From Syntrophaceae bacterium UBA3084 (lineage in GTDB: Bacteria > Desulfobacterota > Syntrophia > Syntrophales > UBA6807): a stretch of 5,299 nt of DNA. The stretch spans positions 1 to 5,299 of the forward strand of contig DFBI01000192.1 in NCBI GenBank assembly GCA_002367335.1. Direction: 5' to 3'. Numbering within the stretch: position 1 is the first letter of the stretch; every line of letters starts with the position of its first letter. Positions 1-5,299 of this stretch are shown here, one piece after another. Position numbers and translations under genes: made by a program. The notes under the pieces were generated by a model. It was not told the origin of the DNA. It made no database searches and was given only the letters and a program-made list of their open reading frames with translations.

Positions 1-1984
1 GGAAATATCCCGTGCCATAATGGAGGGAAAGGGAAAGAAATATAAAAAACAAGATATCTTTGTCTTGCTTGCCTCAATAGACGGAGTTTATGTGCCTTCC
101 ATACATGTTAACGGAGAGAGGATCAAAAAGAGGGTCGTAATGGATATAAACAAGTTGTCTCTCCCCCATAAACCTGTCATTCCTCTGATGAAAATCATAC
201 ATGACAGAATTAGCCTGGAAATAGCAAGGGGTTGTTCCAGGGGATGCCGATTCTGCCAGGCGGGAATGGTTTGGCGACCAATCAGGGAGAGAACTCCGGA
301 GAAACTAATGAAAATGGCCGGGGAAATGCTTTCCTCAACGGGATATGATGAAATTTCCCTTTTGTCACTCAGTTCAGGGGATTATTCTCTCATTGAATAT
401 TTCCTGACTCTATTGATGAACGAATATTACGAACAAAGAATTGCCATTGCTCTGCCTTCCATGAGGGTGGAAACCCTTACGGAAAAACTCATTGACCAGA
501 TAAAACGGGTGAGAAAAACGAGCTTCACCCTGGCGCCTGAAGCCGGGACGCAACGGCTCAGAAATCTTATAAACAAGGGAAACACAGAAGAGAATCTCCT
601 TAATACCACAAGGCATGTCTTCGATGCCGGATGGAAATCCTTAAAACTCTACTTCATGCTGGGGCTTCCCACCGAAACGAAAGAAGATCTTGAAGGAATT
701 ACAGACCTCGCTTACAGGACGCTCAGAGAAGGGGGGAAAAAAAGGCAAGTAACCATAAGCCTCTCCACTTTTGTTCCGAAACCACATACACCGTTTCAAT
801 GGCAAAGGCAGATAGGGCTGGATGAAATTCAGGAAAAGCAGGATTTCTTTAAGAAGAATATCCGCCACAGAAACCTCAATCTAAAATGGCACGACGGTAG
901 AATGAGCCTTCTTGAAGGCGTACTATCCAGGGGTAGCAAAAACGTGGGGAATCTGATAGCAAAGGCCTTTACCCTGGGATGCCGGTTTGACGGCTGGAGC
1001 GATCAGTTCAGATTTGATCTATGGGAACAGGCAATGCAAGCATCGAACATTAATATTGCCGATTATTTGAAAGAGAAGAGTTTGAGTGAAAATCTGCCGT
1101 GGGACAGGATAGACTGCGGCATAAGTAAAGATTTTCTTATAAAAGAATATGAAAAAGCTATCAGGGAAGAACTGACGGAAGACTGTCGATTCGGAACATG
1201 CCATAACTGTGGTGTCTGCGATAAAGACCTGAAGGTCATTCTCGCAACAGATCATACAAGCATAAAACCAGCAGAAAACAGGGAGAAATCGAGAATAGAT
1301 GATCGATATGCCAAAGAAAAAAAATTCCGGATCAAATTTGCCAAGCATGGCGATTCACGCTTGCTATCACATCTGGAAACCTCTTCCGCCATCGTGAGGA
1401 GCATAAGAAGAAACGGTCTTACATTTGTATTTTCAGTGGGCTTTCATCCCCACCCGAAGATATCCTTTGCATTTGCGAGCCCGGTGGGAATTGAAAGTTG
1501 CTGCGAGTATGCAGATATTCAGATAAAAAGTCCCCCGCAGGATATGGAAAGACTTGTTCAAAACATCAATTCATCATTGCCTTCCGGATTAGAGATTCTC
1601 GACATTGAAGAAATTCCGCTGGAGGCCGATTCATTATCCAACATAATATCAGGATATCATTATGAGATTTACCTTCCCGAAAAACTGATAGGTTCAGACC
1701 GACTTGATTTCGAGAAGAAAATCAAGAATTTTCTTGACCTGGAAACATTTACCGTCATGAGGAATAAAAAAGGTAAAACCATCGAGAAAAATATACGCCC
1801 ATTTGTCAGCACTCTTTCCTTTGACCGAACAGATTACAGGATTGATATATCGTCACGTTTCGGTTCAGATGGAGGGGTAAGCCCCTGGGAAATATTAAAA
1901 AACGTTATCGGGCTCCCTGACGAAATGGCAAAGAGAGCAAAAATCATGAAAACAGCCCCCATTTTTACAGATAGGAAGTTATAA
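1..1984 (+). CDS. B12-type radical SAM protein fused to DUF2344 domain (5' end cut by window)
   Basis: Probable radical SAM enzyme of the TIGR03960 type (B12-binding domain plus radical SAM), joined to a C-terminal TIGR03936/DUF2344 domain; the substrate is unknown. Residues are counted from the ATG at position 20. The [4Fe-4S]/SAM motif CSRGCRFC supplies C72, C76 and C79. Family-like blocks follow: SLSSGDYS, APEAG (172-176) and GLPTET (215-220). A cysteine cluster, C389-x4-C394-x2-C397-x2-C400, precedes the DUF2344 region, which begins near residue 434 (FRIKFAKHGD at 436-445) and runs to the end. The reading frame stays open from position 2 through the ATG with no stop, and family members carry roughly 200 residues of cobalamin-binding domain before this point. 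I therefore take the ATG as internal and the gene as truncated by the window edge. The stop codon lies one base before the rng start. Family assignment is strong; the reaction is not known. A start at position 20 is possible but would leave no B12 domain. Confidence 0.9.
   Translation, partial: EISRAIMEGKGKKYKKQDIFVLLASIDGVYVPSIHVNGERIKKRVVMDINKLSLPHKPVIPLMKIIHDRISLEIARGCSRGCRFCQAGMVWRPIRERTPEKLMKMAGEMLSSTGYDEISLLSLSSGDYSLIEYFLTLLMNEYYEQRIAIALPSMRVETLTEKLIDQIKRVRKTSFTLAPEAGTQRLRNLINKGNTEENLLNTTRHVFDAGWKSLKLYFMLGLPTETKEDLEGITDLAYRTLREGGKKRQVTISLSTFVPKPHTPFQWQRQIGLDEIQEKQDFFKKNIRHRNLNLKWHDGRMSLLEGVLSRGSKNVGNLIAKAFTLGCRFDGWSDQFRFDLWEQAMQASNINIADYLKEKSLSENLPWDRIDCGISKDFLIKEYEKAIREELTEDCRFGTCHNCGVCDKDLKVILATDHTSIKPAENREKSRIDDRYAKEKKFRIKFAKHGDSRLLSHLETSSAIVRSIRRNGLTFVFSVGFHPHPKISFAFASPVGIESCCEYADIQIKSPPQDMERLVQNINSSLPSGLEILDIEEIPLEADSLSNIISGYHYEIYLPEKLIGSDRLDFEKKIKNFLDLETFTVMRNKKGKTIEKNIRPFVSTLSFDRTDYRIDISSRFGSDGGVSPWEILKNVIGLPDEMAKRAKIMKTAPIFTDRKL
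1973..1978 (+). promoter_or_regulatory. Shine-Dalgarno site of rng
   Basis: AGGAAG lies inside the last codons of the radical SAM gene, seven bases before the ATG at 1986. It fixes the rng start and, with the one-base gap between stop and start, suggests that ribosomes finishing the upstream gene can pass directly to rng. Confidence 0.7.
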
Positions 1985-1985
1985 T

Positions 1986-3509
1986 ATGGCCAAAGAAATG
2001 ATCTTTAACTGTACCGAACACGAAACTAGAATCGCCATCCTGGAAAACCATATCCTTTCAAATCTATATATAGAAAGATTAGACGAAAAATCTACAACTG
2101 GAAATATATATGTCGGGAAAGTCGTCCGTGTCCTCCCCGGAATGCAGGCAGCTTTCATTGATATTGGCCTTGATAAGGCTGCATTTCTGCACGTATCGGA
2201 TGCGTATCATGATTTTACGGACTTTGATTTTCTAATGAATGAAGATGAACTGAGGGATTGGGATACCATCGACCACACGAGAAAACGGCGCCAACAAGAA
2301 CTCGAATATCGAATAGAAGACACCCTGCAGGAAGGACAGGAAATTATGGTCCAGATATCAAAGGAACCAATGGGAACCAAGGGAGCCAGGATTACAACGC
2401 ACATATCTCTTCCAGGAAGAAAACTTGTTTTGATGCCTACAGTACAACATGCAGGAATCTCAAGACAAATTACAGATGAAAAGGAAAGGACACGGCTGAA
2501 AGATATTCTCGAAGAGCTGCGACCTGAAGGACAAGGTCTCATAGCGAGAACGGTGAGCGAAGGCAAAGGAAAAAGTCAATTAAAAGCAGATATTGAATAT
2601 CTCTCAAGAGTTTGGAAATCTATTGAGGATAAAAAAGATCGTGTAGGGATTCCGGGGCTTGTACATGAAGACATTAGCATAACCCTGCGGGCGATACGTG
2701 ATCTGTTCACGGAAAACATAGAAAAAATAGTTATCGATTCAAAGGAGGAATATCAAAGGATTATTGAATTTATGAAAACTTTTCTCCCGAACGTGAAATA
2801 TCATATAAAACTTTATGATGAGGAGCAACCGATCTTTGATACCTTTGGGATTGAACTGGATATGAAAAGGGCTTTAAACAAAAGAGTCTGGCTAAAATCG
2901 GGAGGATATATTATTATTGAAGAAACAGAAGCCCTGTGTTCGATAGATGTTAATACGGGAAAATACGTAGGTAAAAGGAATCTGGAAGAGACCGTCCTAA
3001 ACACAAATTTAGAGGCATTGAAAGAAATAGCTTACCAGATTCGTCTGAGAAATATTGGGGGAATTATTATTATCGATTTCATAGACATGGAAATCGAGTT
3101 AAACAGGGAAAAAGTTTTTAATGCCCTCTCTGACGAAATGGAAAAAGACAAGAACAAGACAAAGATTCAGAAGATATCGGAAATGGGACTTATAGAGATG
3201 ACCCGCCAGAGGAAAGGGAAAAGCCTCGAAAAAATCATGTGCGAACCGTGCCCGTGCTGTAAAGGCATGGGAGTAGTAAAATCAAAAACAACCGTATGCT
3301 ACGAGATTTTCAGAGAACTTCGGCGAGAAAGAACAAGCAATTTTGATAAGGCAGTCTGTGTCCTCGTTCATCCGGACGTGGCAACTCTTCTCTTGGAGGA
3401 TGGGGAAAATACGATAGAAAGACTGGAAAAAGAACTGAACAAAAAAATCCTCATTAAAGTCGACCACAACTTCGACCAGGAAGATTATCAGATCACACCG
3501 CTTCAATAA
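1986..3509 (+). CDS. rng: Ribonuclease G (RNase E/G family endoribonuclease)
   Basis: Single-strand-specific, 5'-end-sensitive endoribonuclease; in E. coli RNase G matures the 16S rRNA 5' end and takes part in mRNA decay. The protein has 507 residues, close to E. coli RNase G (about 489), and lacks the long C-terminal scaffold of RNase E. An S1 RNA-binding domain starts near residue 38 (GNIYVGKVVRVLPGMQAAFIDIG), interrupted by an acidic insertion around 71-115. The stretch GTKGARITTHISLPGRKLVLMP is typical of the family. The DNase I-like catalytic site carries D321 (SIDVN) and D364 (IDFIDM), 43 residues apart as are D303 and D346 of E. coli RNase E. The zinc-link CPxC motif is C422-P-C-C425, with extra cysteines at 419 and 424. 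The start is supported by AGGAAG seven bases upstream. It is co-oriented with and nearly abuts the radical SAM/DUF2344 gene, so it is probably in the same transcript. The protein is cytoplasmic. Confidence 0.96.
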   Translation: MAKEMIFNCTEHETRIAILENHILSNLYIERLDEKSTTGNIYVGKVVRVLPGMQAAFIDIGLDKAAFLHVSDAYHDFTDFDFLMNEDELRDWDTIDHTRKRRQQELEYRIEDTLQEGQEIMVQISKEPMGTKGARITTHISLPGRKLVLMPTVQHAGISRQITDEKERTRLKDILEELRPEGQGLIARTVSEGKGKSQLKADIEYLSRVWKSIEDKKDRVGIPGLVHEDISITLRAIRDLFTENIEKIVIDSKEEYQRIIEFMKTFLPNVKYHIKLYDEEQPIFDTFGIELDMKRALNKRVWLKSGGYIIIEETEALCSIDVNTGKYVGKRNLEETVLNTNLEALKEIAYQIRLRNIGGIIIIDFIDMEIELNREKVFNALSDEMEKDKNKTKIQKISEMGLIEMTRQRKGKSLEKIMCEPCPCCKGMGVVKSKTTVCYEIFRELRRERTSNFDKAVCVLVHPDVATLLLEDGENTIERLEKELNKKILIKVDHNFDQEDYQITPLQ

Positions 3510-3540
3510 CGCAATGAAGATAACATCAGAATATCATAAA

Positions 3541-3573
3541 ATGAAACCTTCGCATATTATGCAAAGGTTTCGT
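3541..3573. terminator. Hairpin between convergent genes, probable terminator
   Basis: Inverted repeat with arms at 3543-3555 and 3559-3571 and a three-base ATT loop. Twelve of 13 positions pair; the exception (3551/3563) is a C-A mismatch in + strand RNA but a U-G wobble in - strand RNA, so the stem is fully paired in the leftward transcript. One wobble and one A-T pair may extend the base. The leftward transcript continues with ATTTTATGATATT, a partial U-rich tail; the rightward one continues with GTAATTACTC, a poor tail. It lies 31 bases after the rng stop and 23 bases beyond the end of the leftward SH3 gene, the right place to insulate two converging transcripts. Confidence 0.65.
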
Positions 3574-3596
3574 AATTACTCAATGCGGGATTGCGT

Positions 3597-4286
3597 CTAA
3601 GAAATCAATGTTGATCGTTGTTTTTTCTGCCTTTTCCCCACTATAATACCAATTATTAAACCAAAAAAGAGCACCAGGGCTCCTGCCAGAAACCACCTGA
3701 GTCCTTGTGAAGATCTCATTATTTTATTTTCTTCTGCCAGTTTTCGAACCTTTTCTTGAGCTGTTTTCAATGCGGAATGAGTTTCATCATATTTTTCCTT
3801 TAGTTTCAAATAGTCAGCAGAACCCTGCTTCAACGATGCGTATTCCCCTTGTAATGTGTCGAGTGCCTTGCTAGTGTCTCGCAGCTTGATTATCAGATTT
3901 TTTTCCCGATGGAGAGTTTCTTCCAATTTATTTTCCACAAGAGGCATCTTCTCTTTCAGTTTCTTTGTCCCGTTTTCCAACAATCCTAATTGCTTTTCCC
4001 AGGGCAAACGAGTCATCAAATACCGGCTCAATACCCAACCTTCTTTCCCGCTCATTTTCCCTTCTAAAATGCGAATCTGACTCCAATCGCCCTCAGAATC
4101 CAGGATTTGTACAGATGTCCCGGATTCAGGCATAGCAATAATTTTGTTTCCACTACTGGGCCCGGTACGAAGAGTAATTCTAAAAGAATCCGTCACATAA
4201 GTATTGGTAGCCCAACTATCCTGAGCTATTAGACACAACACTATTATAGCTAAAATACAAACCAGTAAATTCAAGTAATCTTTCAA
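3597..4286 (-). CDS. SH3/anchor domain protein, YgiM-like (TIGR04211 type)
   Basis: Exported, membrane-anchored protein of 229 residues. In order: an N-terminal signal sequence (hydrophobic about 6-21, likely cleaved after SWA at 24-26); a bacterial SH3 domain at about 27-92 (ITLRTGPSSGNKII, VQILDSEGDWSQIRI, GKEGWVLSRYL); a long charged region of heptad-like coiled coil at about 100-190; one transmembrane segment at 198-217 (WFLAGALVLFFGLIIGIIVG); and a basic tail KRQKKQR. The layout matches the SH3-and-anchor family that includes E. coli YgiM. By the positive-inside rule the SH3 domain and coiled coil face the periplasm and the tail the cytoplasm. Bacterial SH3 domains often bind peptidoglycan, so a wall-sensing or tethering role is possible but unproven. 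The start is TTG: an in-frame TAA lies shortly upstream, no ATG or GTG precedes the signal sequence, and AGAGAGG sits 11 bases before it. A second TTG four codons later is a weaker alternative. The cysteines at 10 and 18 do not form a good lipobox. Confidence 0.85.
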   Translation of the reverse strand: MKDYLNLLVCILAIIVLCLIAQDSWATNTYVTDSFRITLRTGPSSGNKIIAMPESGTSVQILDSEGDWSQIRILEGKMSGKEGWVLSRYLMTRLPWEKQLGLLENGTKKLKEKMPLVENKLEETLHREKNLIIKLRDTSKALDTLQGEYASLKQGSADYLKLKEKYDETHSALKTAQEKVRKLAEENKIMRSSQGLRWFLAGALVLFFGLIIGIIVGKRQKKQRSTLIS

Positions 4287-4297
4287 TCTCAGTAATA

Positions 4298-4304
4298 CCT
4301 CTCT
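4298..4304 (-). promoter_or_regulatory. Shine-Dalgarno site for the TTG start of the SH3 protein
   Basis: On the - strand the sequence AGAGAGG ends 11 bases before the TTG at 4286-4284. The spacing is rather long, but it is the only purine-rich ribosome site near the 5' end of this frame, and it lies just inside the upstream in-frame stop, so it decides the start. Confidence 0.5.
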
Positions 4305-4310
4305 TTAAAA

Positions 4311-4338
4311 ATGATAGGGACTTTAGCGCATTTCTACA
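4311..4338 (-). promoter_or_regulatory. Weak sigma70-like promoter candidate for the SH3 gene
   Basis: On the - strand, TATCAT (4316-4311; five of six matches to TATAAT) is preceded by TGTAGA (4338-4333; three of six matches to TTGACA) with a 16-base spacer. Transcription would start near 4304, giving a very short leader that barely includes the ribosome site. The 235-base gap from the upstream gene makes an independent promoter plausible, but this match is weak and could be chance. Confidence 0.25.
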
Positions 4339-4521
4339 GGATAGCTGCTGTCGCATCCGGTTCAGTAAAAACATGCTCCAATATTTTCCCCCGTAACGGT
4401 CTCTGTCGGGGATAAACTCAAATTGCTATCATTCTGCAATGTATAAGCAAAATCACTTCACAAATCCTTCTTTCCGAAAATTAGGATGAGGCTATGAAAC
4501 GCGTCCAAATATGCGTATATT

Positions 4522-5295
4522 TTACTTAGCGCCAGCTTCTTTATTGTCCCCAAATGGCCATTTGATTCCCTTGGGAAGTTTATCCGAAAGATTTTTAGGC
4601 AATTTAAAGAAAGATCCCTTCTCTTTATCAACATTACTGACTTCCTCAAGGCCTTCAGCTTCATCATGAGAAGATTCGCTAAACAGTAACATCATATCCA
4701 CAACCTTTTTGTAACCGGGCGGAACTTCAAAAAGCCTGGAAGGCTGGCGGCCTGATTTAATCTTCCTCAGTTCAGTAACATGTCCATCTTCACTTTCTGT
4801 TCGGATAGGCATAGCCAATCGATTTGATACCCAGATAATGGAACGGCTTTTTCTCTTTATACCCATAAATTGTATGGTGGTTTCAACCTCCTTTTTGCGG
4901 CATTTAAAACCATTAACCGTTTCGGTCCCTAAATCTTTCTCTTTCTGCTTAATGGATTCATGCATGGCTTTCTTCCAATCTTCTTCATTCAGAGGTCTTT
5001 CAAAGTATTTTTTAGCCTTCGGATTGAGCATCCAGTAAATTTTGAGATCTCTGCGTAAAATGCCAAGCATGTTCCCTTTACCTTCCGGGGAACTCATGTC
5101 CATCCGAAGCTTCCTGGGAGTGATGTATATTTTTCCCATATTCGATACCTTTCCACTCGGATCAATGGACACCTGCTCAGCTGAAAAACTCTTAATTTTG
5201 CCGCAATATCCACAAGTTGCCAAGCCAAATATAATCGCAAAAATTACAAAGCCTGCAACATACCACCTGTCCCACAGGAAAATACCCTTACTCAC
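4522..5295 (-). CDS. Exported DUF4412 / LolA-like protein
   Basis: Probable periplasmic or outer-surface protein of the DUF4412 group, which is thought to share the LolA/LolB-like half-barrel fold used for binding lipids or lipoproteins; no specific function is known. The 257-residue product opens with a hydrophobic export segment (about 11-28, WYVAGFVIFAIIFGLATC). C28 in LATC resembles a lipobox but has Thr at -1, so lipoprotein status is doubtful. The mature part shows the expected blocks: FSAEQV (37-42), GKIYITPRKLRMDM (54-67), IYWMLNPKAKKYFERPL (86-102), LGTETVNGFKC (122-132), IIWVSNRLAMPIRTE (153-167) and FEVPPGYKKV. After this comes a hydrophilic tail of about 55 residues that I do not recognise. 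The GTG start lies four bases from the window edge, so the ribosome site is not visible and the real start could lie slightly upstream; the signal-sequence position fits the GTG. It is upstream of, and co-oriented with, the SH3/anchor gene. Confidence 0.75.
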   Translation of the reverse strand: MSKGIFLWDRWYVAGFVIFAIIFGLATCGYCGKIKSFSAEQVSIDPSGKVSNMGKIYITPRKLRMDMSSPEGKGNMLGILRRDLKIYWMLNPKAKKYFERPLNEEDWKKAMHESIKQKEKDLGTETVNGFKCRKKEVETTIQFMGIKRKSRSIIWVSNRLAMPIRTESEDGHVTELRKIKSGRQPSRLFEVPPGYKKVVDMMLLFSESSHDEAEGLEEVSNVDKEKGSFFKLPKNLSDKLPKGIKWPFGDNKEAGAK

Positions 5296-5299
5296 TTTA

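Larger units (their letters stand above)
4287..4521. other. 235-base spacer between the two leftward genes
   Basis: No convincing gene is seen here. It holds the weak promoter candidate and two small inverted repeats: CCCCG/CGGGG (arms 4389-4393 and 4407-4411, 13-base spacer) and ATTGC/GCAAT (arms 4422-4426 and 4436-4440, 9-base spacer). Neither is followed by a U-rich tract in the leftward direction, so there is no clear terminator after the DUF4412 gene and read-through into the SH3 gene remains possible. Confidence 0.5.

Noticed and set aside
20..22. ATG as the true start of the radical SAM gene
   Set aside because: The frame is open back to the window edge, no Shine-Dalgarno site precedes the ATG within the visible bases, and starting here would remove the B12-binding domain expected in this family.
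1019..1348. 109-codon open frame on the - strand inside the radical SAM gene
   Set aside because: Antisense to the conserved coding region; the Phe/Ile-rich product reflects the Lys/Glu-rich sense strand.
2207..2566. 119-codon open frame on the - strand inside rng
   Set aside because: It lies wholly antisense to the conserved S1 and linker region of RNase G and its protein is serine-rich with no recognisable domain.
2741..2750. Strong AAAGGAGGAA ribosome-site-like sequence inside rng
   Set aside because: The next in-frame ATG is over 20 bases away and lies within the conserved RNase G body; it is simply Lys-Glu-Glu coding sequence.
4341..4360. Possible hairpin GGAT-A-GC ... GC-ATCC in the spacer
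   Set aside because: Only six pairs with a bulge and a seven-base loop, and no U-rich tract follows in either direction.
4508..4523. AAATAT-GCGT-ATATTT palindrome just after the DUF4412 gene as a terminator
   Set aside because: The stem is six A-T pairs only, too weak for intrinsic termination, and the leftward RNA continues with TGGACG rather than a U tract.
4494..4529. Tiny + strand frame (11 codons, MKRVQICVYFT) preceded by AGGATGAGG
   Set aside because: The ribosome site is attractive, but the peptide is very short, overlaps the end of the opposite-strand gene and has no visible promoter, so chance is the simplest explanation.
4458..4667. 69-codon - strand frame overlapping the 3' end of the DUF4412 gene
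   Set aside because: It overlaps the better-supported gene in another frame, and its sequence reads like a shifted version of that gene's tail with no family resemblance.

Overview
This 5.3 kb window looks like an ordinary chromosomal segment of a Gram-negative anaerobe, most likely a deltaproteobacterium (Desulfobacterota). The base composition is moderately AT-rich by eye. The gene types point the same way: a B12-type radical SAM protein fused to a DUF2344 domain and followed directly by RNase G, a YgiM-like SH3/anchor protein, and a LolA-like DUF4412 periplasmic protein. This assignment rests on recognised protein families, not on a database search.

Left half (1-3509, + strand): a two-gene operon. 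The first gene runs in from beyond the left edge and encodes the radical SAM core, a cysteine cluster and a C-terminal DUF2344 domain. One base after its stop codon, and behind a good Shine-Dalgarno site, begins rng, a complete RNase G with both catalytic aspartates and the zinc-link cysteines. The spacing implies co-transcription and probably translational coupling. The operon's promoter lies outside the window.

Middle (3510-3596): a short gap between convergent genes, holding a strong imperfect hairpin that probably terminates transcription, perhaps in both directions.

Right half (3597-5299, - strand): two genes for exported envelope proteins read leftwards. The distal one (GTG start four bases from the right edge, so its 5' end is not fully certain) is a DUF4412/LolA-like protein. 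After a 235-base spacer comes a small protein with a signal peptide, bacterial SH3 domain, long coiled coil and C-terminal membrane anchor, starting at TTG. The spacer has no convincing gene; it carries a weak promoter candidate and two small inverted repeats.

There are no RNA genes, mobile elements, CRISPR repeats, phage genes or broken genes. I see no clear sign of a new multi-gene system. The main open question is the biochemical role of the radical SAM/DUF2344 protein and why it is tied to RNase G.
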